Source: Tsukamurella pulmonis (lineage in GTDB: Bacteria > Actinomycetota > Actinomycetes > Mycobacteriales > Mycobacteriaceae). Taken from it: a stretch of 64,000 nt of DNA. A model generated the notes under the pieces. That model saw only the letters and a list, made by a program, of their open reading frames with translations, did no database searches and had not been told where the DNA came from. The DNA lies in NCBI RefSeq assembly GCF_900103175.1, contig NZ_FNLF01000002.1, positions 248,001 to 312,000 on the forward strand. The letters are read 5' to 3'. This document shows positions 27,854 through 36,875 of this stretch, in pieces (the first letter of the stretch is position 1; each line of letters begins with the position of its first letter). Made by a program: the position numbers and the translations under genes.

Positions 27854-29997
27854 GTGGCGTTGAGCGGGTTGAGGTTGGCGGACGGTACATGTACGACGGC
27901 GAGGCGTTCGAGATCGTGGAGCTCGCCACGGCTAAGGGCGTCGTCGATGTGCTGGGGAAAAGCGCTGCAGGGCAGTACATGCGAGTTGGCCTCGCGGAGT
28001 TGCTGTCTTCGGTCCGGGGTCGGGTCCTCCCGACCGGCCCTGGCGTTTCGAGCACTGATGCAACCGAGCCTGCAGGCGTCATCTTCGGTGAGTTGTCCGC
28101 GGCAGAGCTTCAGAAGGTGACGGAACGCGCGGGGCACGTACGCGAGATTCTTACCGGGTACAGATCTGGCAGCGCGGAGACTGCGAGCAAGGGGGAGCCC
28201 AGGCCGGAGTTTTCCGGCGACCGCCCGCTCACTGACCGCTACGCAGCGAAGGCGCGCGAACTGGGCGTCGGCTTGCGATCTGTGGAGCGGTGGGTGTCCA
28301 AGTTCCGCACTGAAGGGCCCGCAGGCCTGGTAGACGCGCGACGTACGAGAGAGGCGGAGCCCTTCCCGTCTGTCGATCGGCGGTGGTTAGACACAGCTGT
28401 CGAAGTCATGGTTGAGCACGCCACCGAGTCGAAACCTTCCCGCACGATGGTGATGGCACGCGCGGAGGCACGGGTCTTGGCGCGATTCGGAGAAGGGGTC
28501 GTCGCCATCCCGTCTCGGACAAATGCTTTCCGCGTTCTCGAGTATCTGGAACAGCGCTATCCCACATTTCGACTGTCTGCCAAGCGAAATCGCGACATCG
28601 CTGAGCGGCCAGAAGGCGTGTACGGCAAGCTCCGTCCAACTCGGCCTGGCGAGTACATGCTGATGGACACAACCAGGCTCGATGTCTTCGGGCTTGATCC
28701 TCTGACGCTGCGATGGGTGCAGGTCGAACTGACCGTCGCGATGGACTGGTACACCCGCTGCATCACCGGGTTGCGACTGACCCCGGTTTCCACGAAATCG
28801 GTTGATGTAGCGACCGTGATGTACGAGGTCTTCAACCCACGTCCGGCCGGCGCGGACTGGCCGGAATACGCGGTGTGGCCAGCTCACGGAGTACCGCGGT
28901 CGGTACTTGTGGATGTGACTGCGGAGCGGCCAGCGGATGCGGCCGCTGGACCAGCGATTGTCCCTGAGACGCTGGTGGTGGACCATGGCAAGGTCTACCT
29001 CTCGAACCACGTGATGAGCGTGTGCCAGCGCTTCGGGATTTCGGTGCAGCCAGCTCGGCTCCGAACCGGCCGCGACAAAGGGCCAGTTGAGCGGTTCTTT
29101 CGTACTATTCGTGAAGATCTCCTCCAGGCCTTGCCGGGGTACAAGGGACCTGATGTCCACGCCCGCGGCGAGGATCCTGAGGGCGGAGCGTTCTTCTACA
29201 TCGACGAGCTCGACAGCATCATCCGAGAGTGGGTCGCGCAGGTCTACCACCACCGCCAGCATTCGAGCCTGCTCGACCCGCGAGTTCCGGGCTTACGTAT
29301 GTCGCCCGCCGCGATGTTCGAGCACGGTGTTGCTCGCGCCGGATACATTGAGGCGCCTCGCGATCCGGACCTGGCATTCGAGTTCCTCAAGCCGGTATGG
29401 CGGAAAATTCTTCACTACGGCGTCGAGATCGGCGGCCGCCGCTACAACGGAGACGGGCTCAACGGCTACCGCAACCTCGCGAGCCGGTTCACAGGTGAGG
29501 CCAAGGGACGATGGCCGATCCACTGCGATCCCGATGACATCACCAAGGTGTACTTCCGGCGCCCAGATGACCGGACCTGGCACACATTGGTGTGGGAGCA
29601 CGCACCGTCGATCGCTATGCCGTTCAGCGAGGATGCACTGCTGTACGCCAGGAAGCTAGCGGCATCGAAGTACCGATTTCCCAACGACCGCCTCGCGGTA
29701 GCTGACCTGTTGGAGCGGTGGAACATCGGCTTGGGCTCGACCCGAGTGGAGCGTCGTATTGCATTGAGAATGTCACGCGAGGGCGAACTGTCGCAGCGAG
29801 CGCAGGGCGAAGCGCGTGTGGATCGACTGCCGTCGGTCGCCCGCGTGCTCGCGTCCGACCAGGACGAATCTGATGTGCCAGTGGATGACACCGCGATTGA
29901 TCGCGATCTCGACTACGCCGGCGAGGAAGGTGACGACGATCGTTTCGACCAGGAAGACATCGATGACTTCTACTCTGATGCGCTGGAGGACGTATGA
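27850..29997 (+). CDS. tnsB: TnsB-like DDE transposase
   Basis: A 715-residue transposase. HTH regions lie in the N-terminal third (for example ARELGVGLRSVERWVSKFR). The RNase H-fold DDE core has Asp in LMDTTRLDVFG, Asp in LVVDHGKVYLS and Glu in KGPVERFFRTI. A Mu-type beta-barrel follows the core, and the tail is strongly acidic (about 660-715). It starts with GTG, coupled to tnsA, and would bind the terminal repeats at 26999-27066 and join 3' ends. Confidence 0.93.
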   Translation: MSGVERVEVGGRYMYDGEAFEIVELATAKGVVDVLGKSAAGQYMRVGLAELLSSVRGRVLPTGPGVSSTDATEPAGVIFGELSAAELQKVTERAGHVREILTGYRSGSAETASKGEPRPEFSGDRPLTDRYAAKARELGVGLRSVERWVSKFRTEGPAGLVDARRTREAEPFPSVDRRWLDTAVEVMVEHATESKPSRTMVMARAEARVLARFGEGVVAIPSRTNAFRVLEYLEQRYPTFRLSAKRNRDIAERPEGVYGKLRPTRPGEYMLMDTTRLDVFGLDPLTLRWVQVELTVAMDWYTRCITGLRLTPVSTKSVDVATVMYEVFNPRPAGADWPEYAVWPAHGVPRSVLVDVTAERPADAAAGPAIVPETLVVDHGKVYLSNHVMSVCQRFGISVQPARLRTGRDKGPVERFFRTIREDLLQALPGYKGPDVHARGEDPEGGAFFYIDELDSIIREWVAQVYHHRQHSSLLDPRVPGLRMSPAAMFEHGVARAGYIEAPRDPDLAFEFLKPVWRKILHYGVEIGGRRYNGDGLNGYRNLASRFTGEAKGRWPIHCDPDDITKVYFRRPDDRTWHTLVWEHAPSIAMPFSEDALLYARKLAASKYRFPNDRLAVADLLERWNIGLGSTRVERRIALRMSREGELSQRAQGEARVDRLPSVARVLASDQDESDVPVDDTAIDRDLDYAGEEGDDDRFDQEDIDDFYSDALEDV

Positions 29998-31097
29998 CCG
30001 GAACCGCCGCGACGCTCGACAATCTGACCCTCGCGCGAAAGGAGGGGTGGCAGAAGTTCGTCAACACCCCCGCTCGCGTCCCACCGGAGGCGTTCAACCG
30101 CGAGGAACTCGACGCCCTGACCGACAAGGAGCGCACCGACTACGACCGTGAGCGCCGCGAGTGGCACGCGAACCTGGGGCCGCTCAAGACTCGGCAGTTG
30201 GTCGATGTGCACGAAAATCTGTGGGATGTAGTTGATTCCAATGCCCAGGACGGGGACAAACCGAAAGGCGCGGTCGCGATTGACGCGGTCCCGGGGCTCG
30301 GAAAGACCACCGCAGTGTTGAGCTTCGCTCGCGCGTTCCACCGCCGTGAAGTGGCCGAGAACGGCACCATGACCGAGGAAGGTCATGAACGGTGGCCGGT
30401 GTGCCGAGTGGGACTGACCGGAAACACTGGACTGCGCGAGTTCAACCGGGCGATGCTCGCGTTCTATGCCCACCCAGGCGGCCGCCGCGGCAACGCCGCC
30501 GATTTCGCCCACCGTGCCCTGGACTGTGTGCTGGCGTGTGAGACGAAGATCCTCATCGTCGACGATCTGCACTTCCTGCGGTTGCAATCCACCTCCGGCG
30601 TCGAGGTCAGCAACCACTTCAAGTACATCGCCAACGAGTTTCCGCTGACGGTGATCTTCGCTGGCGTCGGTCTGGAGGCGCGGGGACTGTTCTCCGAGGG
30701 CAGTAGTGACCGAGACGCTCTTCTCGCGCAGACCGGGCGGCGTACAACGCGGCTGACAATGGATCCTTTCGGTGTCACCAATGATGCTGGGCGGCGAGCA
30801 TGGCGTCAGACGCTCAAGGCGATCGAGCAGCGGGTGGTTCTGGCCGAAAAGTATCCGGGCATGATCGCCGACGATCTCTCTGACTACCTCTATGCCCGGT
30901 GTACCGGCCAGATCGGCTCACTGATGACCCTGATCAACCGGGGATGTCAGCGCGCGGTCCGGACTGGGTATGAGCGCCTCGACGAGGAACTGCTCGATCG
31001 GGTCAAGATCGACGAGGCATCTGAGAAGGCCCGCGAAGAACTGCGCCAGGCATTCGACAACGGCTGCCTGAGAACTCGCATCGGCAGGGCCGGATGA
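29994..31097 (+). CDS. tnsC: TnsC/TniB-like AAA+ ATPase
   Basis: A 367-residue ATPase linking target selection to the transposase. Walker A is AVPGLGKTTAV (about residue 100) and Walker B is ILIVDDLHFL (about residue 185). A sensor region contains RRTTRLTMDPFG. It overlaps tnsB and tniQ by ATGA. From Tn7 and Tn5053 relatives, it would polymerise on DNA and be directed by TniQ. Confidence 0.93.
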   Translation: MTGTAATLDNLTLARKEGWQKFVNTPARVPPEAFNREELDALTDKERTDYDRERREWHANLGPLKTRQLVDVHENLWDVVDSNAQDGDKPKGAVAIDAVPGLGKTTAVLSFARAFHRREVAENGTMTEEGHERWPVCRVGLTGNTGLREFNRAMLAFYAHPGGRRGNAADFAHRALDCVLACETKILIVDDLHFLRLQSTSGVEVSNHFKYIANEFPLTVIFAGVGLEARGLFSEGSSDRDALLAQTGRRTTRLTMDPFGVTNDAGRRAWRQTLKAIEQRVVLAEKYPGMIADDLSDYLYARCTGQIGSLMTLINRGCQRAVRTGYERLDEELLDRVKIDEASEKAREELRQAFDNGCLRTRIGRAG

Positions 31098-33709
31098 CAG
31101 TGCCGCGTTCGCTTCCCCTCAGGGTGGCCCCGGTGCCAGGCGAAGCGATCGATTCCTGGCTCGAAGCGATCGCCTTCCGCGCCGACTCAGCGTGGGGAGA
31201 CCTCCTCGAAGCAGTCGACCTACCTGCGCCTGCAGGTCTTGGGTACCCGCCCTGGACCATCGCACTCAGCGAGGCCGAAGCAGACAACCTGCGTGCCGCC
31301 ACGGGCACCGACGCCGAACTTTCGATGATGACCCTCACCCGGTTCGACGGGACCGCGGTGCGCATCGACTCGGAGTCGCGGAAATTGCGCCGCGAAGTGG
31401 CATGGACCCGCCGCACCGGATCCCGCTTCTGCCCGCACTGCCTCCGAAGCAACGGCGGCCGATGGAAGCTCGAATGGCGACTCGGCTGGACGTTCGCCTG
31501 CACCGAGCATCGTTGCTTGCTGTCCGACGAATGCCCTCGCTGCCATAGAATCCCACGCCGTCGCCCGCTCCCCGGCCACTGCACCCCGATCCCCGGCCGA
31601 TGCGCATCGCCGGCGCAGGAAGGAGGCATTGGACGGGAGGCCCGACGGTGCGGCGCCGATCTCATGGCTGCCAAGGTCGTCGACCTTCCCGATGCGCACC
31701 CCGCTCTTCGGGCACAGGCCCTCATCGATCGAATCATCGACGACAGAGTCGTGCGGTTCGGGGTCTACGCGCGCTTTCCACAGCCCGCGCCTTCTGTGCT
31801 CGCCGACATTCGCGCCATCGGCGGCCGAGTACTGTCCTACGCCACTGACGAAGAGCTCTTAGCGCGAGTGGGACCCGAACTGGCGGCTGAGTACCGGGCA
31901 GTCGATGAGCAAAGTGGTGCGCGATCCGGACAAGTCCGACAGAGCCGCACGAAGCCGGCTCTCGAAGCTCCAGCCAGAGCCGTCACCGCTGCGATCGGCG
32001 TCAGTGCCGCGATCGACGTTCTGCAATGCTCGGACATCGCCGCCGCAGCTGAGCACCTGCGATGGTTAGTAACCTCGGCACGGGAGACGGGCCTCAGTGT
32101 TCAACCGACGAACATCGGCTGGGGGACGCGGATCTCACCAATCTTGACCAGTGTCCAGCTCGCCGCGCTATCACCGACGCTCGACCCGTCCGACCAACTT
32201 CGCTACCGCACTCACTCCGAGCTTCCCACGTTGGTGACCAGTGGGCGCGCAGAGCTTCTAGCCCGTCACACTCCGACTCAATTTTGGGCCGGAATCAGTT
32301 TGCCCTTCACGGTCCCGGCGGCCAGGCGCACAATGATGCGCCTGGCATTGTCTGCGGCCGTACAGTTGGTGGGTACTCGGTTGAATCTGACAGCCGCTGG
32401 GCAGCAGGTCGGAGGTAACCTGGCTGGCCACGCCCTATCGCGATTCCTGCAGATTTTGGAGTCCGATCAGCACTGGAGCGATGTGTGCGCAGGACTGACA
32501 CGCGTTGCCGATTACGTTGTTGAGCATGGCGTACCGATCGACTACCAGCGCCGCCGGGCACTCGATTGCACCGGCTTGCTTACGGACGATGAGTGGAGGC
32601 AGATCTGCCACCGCACTGGAACGCCATCACCGGGCGGCTCCGCCCGGGCGGCTGTTGCGCGGGCACTTCTTCGCGAGGAACTCACAGGCGTCCCCACGGT
32701 TGACGGGTCCGCAGACCTGCTCGCTAAGGTCGCCGCGTTTCCGCGCCAGCTCACACCCGACCTTCGGGACGAGCTGATCAACCACGCACGGGTGTTCTTG
32801 GACGCCGCGGGGATCGATGAGGAACCAGTTGTCTGGGAGCCGCCAATTGAGCTCCTCGCTGGCCTCGACCTCCCAGGCCCGCGACCAGGACTGATCGACC
32901 GTGATCGCCTCCGAAAGCTTATCCGAGAACGCGACCTTCCCATCGGCGCCGCCGCCCGCGACCTCGGCACCACTGGCGAGGCAGTTCGCCTCGACCTGCT
33001 CGTCAACCCCCTCCCAGTCGATACCGGCCGCCAGCCGTACGTCAGCGCTCGAACACAGCTGCCCCCGGCAACTCTGACCCAGCTCTACCATCACGAGCGC
33101 CTCACCCTGCGGCAGATTGCAAACCGAATTGGAGTCAGTCGTCAGGTGATCCGCCGACTTCTCACCGAATACGAGATCCCCACCATTCCGGCAACCGAAC
33201 GCGCGACGATCATCGTCGACCGTGACTGGCTCTATCAGCAATATGTCACCAACAGGCGGACCCTCCCTGACCTAGCCCGAGAACTGGGTATGAGCACGGC
33301 GAACCTGGCTCGGTGGGCGAACAGACACGAGATTCCGATGAGACCCCGCGGCGGACCCAGTCACACCGCGGCCCTCGACGCCGCGGCCGCCGCGAAAACG
33401 GTACCGCCGATCTTGCGCACTGCTGTTGCGGCCCAGGGCGGGCGCGACCGACTGGAACGAGCGAAAGCAGCATCGCGATTCCCCACGCTGACCGAAGCTG
33501 CGCACGCGTTAGGAACCAGCCAGGCAACCCTCACGAACCAGTTTCTCCGGCTCGAACGCGAGACCGGCGGAGCTCTGTTCGACCGTGCCGAGCGCAATCG
33601 CCCAATGACCCTGACCGCGCACGGACGGAGGGTGATCGCCGCCATTCGAAAGCTGGACGGAACGGCTAGCGAGTCTCCCGGTGGGCAAAGCGGTGCACCA
33701 AATTCCTGA
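31094..33709 (+). CDS. tniQ: TniQ/TnsD-like target-selection protein with C-terminal LysR-type HTH
   Basis: An 871-residue protein. The N-terminal TniQ domain (about 1-180) has the zinc-finger series FCPHC...ACTEHRC...ECPRC and a second Cys group (HCTPIPGRC, RRCGADL). The long middle part contains several HTH-like repeats (RQIANRIGVSRQVIRRLL, PDLARELGMSTANLARWA). The last 60 residues look like a LysR-type HTH (TEAAHALGTSQATLTNQFLR). The large size and multiple DNA-binding units suggest a TnsD-like protein recognising a fixed site, perhaps the dnaB 3' end (inference). Confidence 0.87.
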   Translation: MTVPRSLPLRVAPVPGEAIDSWLEAIAFRADSAWGDLLEAVDLPAPAGLGYPPWTIALSEAEADNLRAATGTDAELSMMTLTRFDGTAVRIDSESRKLRREVAWTRRTGSRFCPHCLRSNGGRWKLEWRLGWTFACTEHRCLLSDECPRCHRIPRRRPLPGHCTPIPGRCASPAQEGGIGREARRCGADLMAAKVVDLPDAHPALRAQALIDRIIDDRVVRFGVYARFPQPAPSVLADIRAIGGRVLSYATDEELLARVGPELAAEYRAVDEQSGARSGQVRQSRTKPALEAPARAVTAAIGVSAAIDVLQCSDIAAAAEHLRWLVTSARETGLSVQPTNIGWGTRISPILTSVQLAALSPTLDPSDQLRYRTHSELPTLVTSGRAELLARHTPTQFWAGISLPFTVPAARRTMMRLALSAAVQLVGTRLNLTAAGQQVGGNLAGHALSRFLQILESDQHWSDVCAGLTRVADYVVEHGVPIDYQRRRALDCTGLLTDDEWRQICHRTGTPSPGGSARAAVARALLREELTGVPTVDGSADLLAKVAAFPRQLTPDLRDELINHARVFLDAAGIDEEPVVWEPPIELLAGLDLPGPRPGLIDRDRLRKLIRERDLPIGAAARDLGTTGEAVRLDLLVNPLPVDTGRQPYVSARTQLPPATLTQLYHHERLTLRQIANRIGVSRQVIRRLLTEYEIPTIPATERATIIVDRDWLYQQYVTNRRTLPDLARELGMSTANLARWANRHEIPMRPRGGPSHTAALDAAAAAKTVPPILRTAVAAQGGRDRLERAKAASRFPTLTEAAHALGTSQATLTNQFLRLERETGGALFDRAERNRPMTLTAHGRRVIAAIRKLDGTASESPGGQSGAPNS

Positions 33710-34072
33710 ACCTGGCCTCTCAGGTGGCGAAGGCGGGGTTCGGAATGCCCTAGCCTCCACGCATGTCCTCGCGTCGGTAGGGCCAGGAGCGACGAAGCGC
33801 GATTCACGTCCCGGAACCTGTCGTGGTGAGGCTCTAGAATGGATACAGCCGGAGCCCGGCTCGTTTGCCGACGAACCGGGCTCTGCTGAACAACTGAATC
33901 ACCGCTCCGAGGGTTCGTGCCCTCAATACCGTGACCGTTGCGAATGTCTTTGGATGACGCCTCCGATGGTAGACGGTGTGCGCGGGTTCGCCAAACACCG
34001 GAACGGTCGGTGTGGGCGAGCGATGCGGACCTCGGCGTGGTGGCTCATCCACAACGCCTTGAGGAGGCACCG
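33710..34072. other. 363-bp gap after tniQ
   Basis: Apart from the hairpin at 33852-33883, no gene or repeat was recognised. The part 33938-34072 is open in frame with the next gene but lacks coding character. A GAGGAGG ribosome binding site at 34061-34067 marks the start of the next gene. Confidence 0.6.
33852..33883 (+). terminator. stem-loop, probable terminator of tnsABC-tniQ
   Basis: A 13-bp stem (33852-33864 with 33871-33883, one G-T pair) and a six-base loop TTGCCG lie about 140 bp after tniQ. There is no U tract. It could end the transposition operon. Confidence 0.6.
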
Positions 34073-35230
34073 TTGACCAACGACAGTCGCGACTTTGATC
34101 GCACTACCGATTCCACCAGCACTACTAGGGCTGGTGGGGCCCGGCCCATTCAGGTCGGACAGCACCGGCTCGAGGGCATGCCGACGGACCTGTTCGTTCA
34201 GGTCCCGACGACCTTGATCGACCCGACCCGCGCTCTGATCGCGTCGGAAGGTGTCGGCGCGGTCTACACCGTGCCGTGGCAGTCCCGGAACCACCGCACC
34301 GCGGTGGCGAGCACCGCGGCGGATCAGACCCGCAAGAAGTGCCCCGACGCAGCCCTGCTGCTCGACGCGAACCTCTACAGCGGCCGGCAGCGGAAGATGG
34401 CGACGGCGGAGCCGACCCGCGACTGGATCACCGTGCAACGTAGCGCGGGCCTGACGTGGGCATTGACCGATTCCGGCTATGTGGCCAAGGGCGACACCGC
34501 CGGGCTGCGGACCACCTTGAAGACGGCGGCCCGCTTCGGTGGACAGGTGATCGCGGCGCTGCCGATCGCGAGCTGGTGGCTCTCGCACGCCGCCGATTCG
34601 CTCCGGTCTGAGATCAACGCGCACGGCATCCCCGTGGCGTTGATGGTCGAGGACACCGACGACCCGTTCGACCGGACGAACGTCGTGACCGGGCTGGTGC
34701 ACGTCCTCACGGCAGATGTCCCGGTGCTGCTACTGCGCAGTGACACGGCGGGATTGGGGGCGCTGGCGTACGGCGCCGCGGGCGCGGCGCTGGGTTCGTC
34801 GACGACGTACCGGCACATCTACCCCGACATCGGCGGGGGCGGCAGCAGCGGGTCGGTGTCGTTCATCCTCCCGGAGCTGCTGGCGTACACGTCGCTGACC
34901 GCGTTCGAGCGGCACTACCTCAAGGACGAGTCCCACGCCGCGTGGTGCTGCGACTGCGCACTCTGCGGTGGGCGGGACCTGACCTGGATCCGCACCGCCG
35001 ACATCCCGAAGGCAGCAGCGTTCTCCCATTCGGTCTCCGCGGTCGCGATGCTCGGTCGCGGATTGGCCACCGCTATCGCCGCGCACAACGGCCCGCAGGC
35101 GTGGACGGCGATGTGCGAGGCCGCCCACGAGAGCAACATCGAGATCGAGCAGCTCACCGGCGGGGACTGGAAACGTAAACGAGCCCTGTCCGCGTGGATC
35201 GGCGCTACGCCGGAGCCGGCTGCGGCGTGA
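34073..35230 (+). CDS. TGT-like (tRNA-guanine transglycosylase-like) zinc-site protein in the transposon
   Basis: A 385-residue protein. Near residues 291-296 it has C-x-C-x2-C (CDCALC), followed about 20 residues later by His (AAAFSHS). This matches the zinc site of tRNA-guanine transglycosylases (CxCxxC-x(22-26)-H) except for a slightly short spacing. The earlier part alternates strands and helices, with motifs LLLDANLYSG, ALTDSGY and VALMVEDTDD, compatible with a TIM barrel. The start is TTG 34073, fixed by the GAGGAGG site. It might be a DpdA/TGT relative modifying RNA or DNA, but no 7-deazaguanine genes are nearby, so the function is open. Confidence 0.55.
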   Translation: MTNDSRDFDRTTDSTSTTRAGGARPIQVGQHRLEGMPTDLFVQVPTTLIDPTRALIASEGVGAVYTVPWQSRNHRTAVASTAADQTRKKCPDAALLLDANLYSGRQRKMATAEPTRDWITVQRSAGLTWALTDSGYVAKGDTAGLRTTLKTAARFGGQVIAALPIASWWLSHAADSLRSEINAHGIPVALMVEDTDDPFDRTNVVTGLVHVLTADVPVLLLRSDTAGLGALAYGAAGAALGSSTTYRHIYPDIGGGGSSGSVSFILPELLAYTSLTAFERHYLKDESHAAWCCDCALCGGRDLTWIRTADIPKAAAFSHSVSAVAMLGRGLATAIAAHNGPQAWTAMCEAAHESNIEIEQLTGGDWKRKRALSAWIGATPEPAAA

Positions 35231-35828
35231 TCGACACCCCTGTCGCGAGGGCGTGAGCGAAGAGCCGCTCCTTCCAGTACCGCACCGCGACGATCCGCGG
35301 CGGATCGGCGACCTTCGATCCCCGCACCAGCAGTTCCTCGCCGGCGTGAGAGGTATGCACGACACTCACGTCGGCGAGGTCCGCCGCCGTCAAGCTCAGC
35401 GCCGTGGGGCGCCGCTCGGTCAGCACCACGGTTTCCCCGAACCCGCGAAGTTCGCTGGCGACGTACAGGGCCCTCTTCCACTGCCCGGTGGCGACGAACC
35501 CGACGATGCTCAACGGTGCCGCTGGCGGCGCGCCAGCGCCTTCCGCCGGGCACATCTCCCACAGCTCGAGGACCTGCGCGTCGAGCATCGGTCCCGCCCC
35601 GGCCGACATCCGTTCGGCGATGCTCGGCGACCATCGGACCACCGGATACCCGCGAAGCCCCGACAGTTCGGTCCGTGGCAACACCGACACTGAGCGATCG
35701 AGGACGAGCTCCGCAGCTGCGACCACGGCCGGGTCGACCAGATCCGCCGGCGCGACGGCAGGGACGTCGAACAGGGGGAGCTGACCCGCCTCTGCGTGGA
35801 TTGACCGGGTACGTCGCCGCGCCGTCAC
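35205..35828 (-). CDS. protein of unknown function
   Basis: A 207-residue soluble protein without recognised domains. Visible pieces are QLPLFDVPAV near the N-terminus, VVRWSPSIAERM, and two beta-rich stretches later (LSIVGFVATGQWKRALYVAS and IVAVRYWKERLFAHALA). It overlaps the stop of the AbrB-type gene (ATGA), so the two form an operon. It also overlaps the convergent TGT-like gene by 26 bp at its C-terminus. It may act with the AbrB-type partner, which is inferred only from coupling. Confidence 0.65.
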   Translation of the reverse strand: MTARRRTRSIHAEAGQLPLFDVPAVAPADLVDPAVVAAAELVLDRSVSVLPRTELSGLRGYPVVRWSPSIAERMSAGAGPMLDAQVLELWEMCPAEGAGAPPAAPLSIVGFVATGQWKRALYVASELRGFGETVVLTERRPTALSLTAADLADVSVVHTSHAGEELLVRGSKVADPPRIVAVRYWKERLFAHALATGVSITPQPAPA

Positions 35829-36196
35829 TGGTCTTCCTCTCCCACGGGCGCGGGCTCCGGCGCGATGACCCGCGACGCGGCGAACAGATGAATGCGGTCC
35901 TCCAGGGCCAGGAACGCCACGACGCTCCCAATGTCCAGACCGACCGAGTCGAGGACCGCCGCCGGCAGCGCGATCTGTCGCGACGTCCGCAGCCGCCGCG
36001 GACGATCCGGGTTACCTCGTACGGACGGCTTCGTCCCGCGCGGGCCGCGAGTGGGAATGATCTCGACGATCCTCTGGTCGGCGACGACACCGATCCGGAC
36101 CCACGAAGGCTGCCGCACTCCGGACGCCTTCGCCACCTTCGCTGGGATGGTGATCCGGCGGAAGCTGTCGATCGTCCGGGGACCCGTGGGAAGCAT
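35825..36196 (-). CDS. tandem AbrB/SpoVT-fold protein
   Basis: A 123-residue protein with two swapped-hairpin-like units. The first is DSFRRITIPAKVAKASGV (about 9-30) and the second is RTSRQIALPAAVLDSVGLD (about 72-92). Both match the pattern R-x-I-x-(I/L)-P of AbrB DNA-binding domains. ATG 36196 lies directly after TAAAAT and may be a leaderless start; a GTG start at 36232 is possible. It is likely the regulator of its own operon, perhaps antitoxin-like (inference). Confidence 0.7.
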   Translation of the reverse strand: MLPTGPRTIDSFRRITIPAKVAKASGVRQPSWVRIGVVADQRIVEIIPTRGPRGTKPSVRGNPDRPRRLRTSRQIALPAAVLDSVGLDIGSVVAFLALEDRIHLFAASRVIAPEPAPVGEEDQ

Positions 36197-36280
36197 ACTG
36201 CTGATTTTAGCAGTCAAGGACCGAACAGTCACTGGTACTGCGGATTACAGCGCATGTTCCTCGTGCCGACCGCTGTCCCG

Positions 36281-36400
36281 CTAAGGCACGGAAGCGCCGT
36301 CGTCGAGGGCTTCGAGGACGGCGCGGAGGAACTCAGCCGCAGTGAGGGGGATGCCGCGTTCGCGGAGCTGTTGCTCTAGCTGCTGCTCGATGTGGTCCAC
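36281..36400 (-). other. short open frame, possible gene remnant
   Basis: A 39-codon frame on the minus strand encodes a helical peptide (VDHIEQQLEQQLRERGIPLT...). The frame remains open upstream to about 36,470 without a good start codon or ribosome binding site. It may be the tail of a lost gene or a small real protein. Nothing else is seen between the AbrB-type gene and arsR. Confidence 0.3.
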
Positions 36401-36500
36401 GCGTGTCGATCCTGCCGCAGGCGATCGTGCTGGTGCTGTGCCGGGGAGCCTCGCGACGGTGTCGTGCAGCCACTACCTGCGCGCGAGAGGCGCGTTCGCG

Positions 36501-36854
36501 CTAGCAGCACGTGGCCAGGACGGCCCGGAGCGCTTCAAGGGAGTCAGGTTCGGCCCGGTAGAAGACGTTGATCCCGCGCCGCTCGGAGCTGACGAGGCCG
36601 GCCTTCTTGAGCTGGCTCAGGTGGTGACTGACGGTCGCCGACGACAGGCCCACCGTGTCGGCGAGGTCGCCGGTGCTGATTTCGCCTGGACGTGCGGCCA
36701 TGAGGATCGAGATCAGCTGGATCCGGGCCGGGTCGGCGAGGGCCTTGAGGCGCAGGGCGAGCTCGAGTGCCGCGGCCTCGTCCATCACGCCGGCGGCCAG
36801 CGGAGCACAGCAGATCGGGGCGCTGATGTCGACGACGGGGAGCGTCTTGGGCAT
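36501..36854 (-). CDS. arsR: ArsR-family metalloregulator (arsenic/cadmium type)
   Basis: A 117-residue winged-helix repressor. The recognition helix is LSSATVSHHLSQLKKAG. Cys15 and Cys16 (APICCAP) match the N-terminal Cys pair used for As(III) binding in Corynebacterium ArsR; the third Cys of that site is not in the same place, but a CC pair ends the protein (LATCC). It is divergent from the ArsI/CadI gene, with the palindrome TTGACATATGTCAA between. It likely represses both genes until arsenite or cadmium binds. Confidence 0.88.
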   Translation of the reverse strand: MPKTLPVVDISAPICCAPLAAGVMDEAAALELALRLKALADPARIQLISILMAARPGEISTGDLADTVGLSSATVSHHLSQLKKAGLVSSERRGINVFYRAEPDSLEALRAVLATCC

Positions 36855-36875
36855 ACGCTTCAATCTACCTACTCG

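Larger units (their letters stand above)
26992..33883 (+). mobile_element. Tn7-like transposon, transposition module (right end outside window)
   Basis: A terminal TGT with TnsB-type repeats is followed by tnsA-tnsB-tnsC-tniQ, all overlapping by 4 bp. tnsA is nearest the end that abuts the chromosomal gene, the same orientation as Tn7 at glmS. Codon use and GC are lower than in the flanking core genes. The metal-resistance genes that follow are probably cargo. The boundary given here covers only the recognised module. Confidence 0.85.

Noticed and set aside
33938-34072. N-terminal extension of the TGT-like protein from ATG 33938
   Set aside because: There is no ribosome binding site at that ATG, while GAGGAGG sits just before TTG 34073; the added residues lack coding character.
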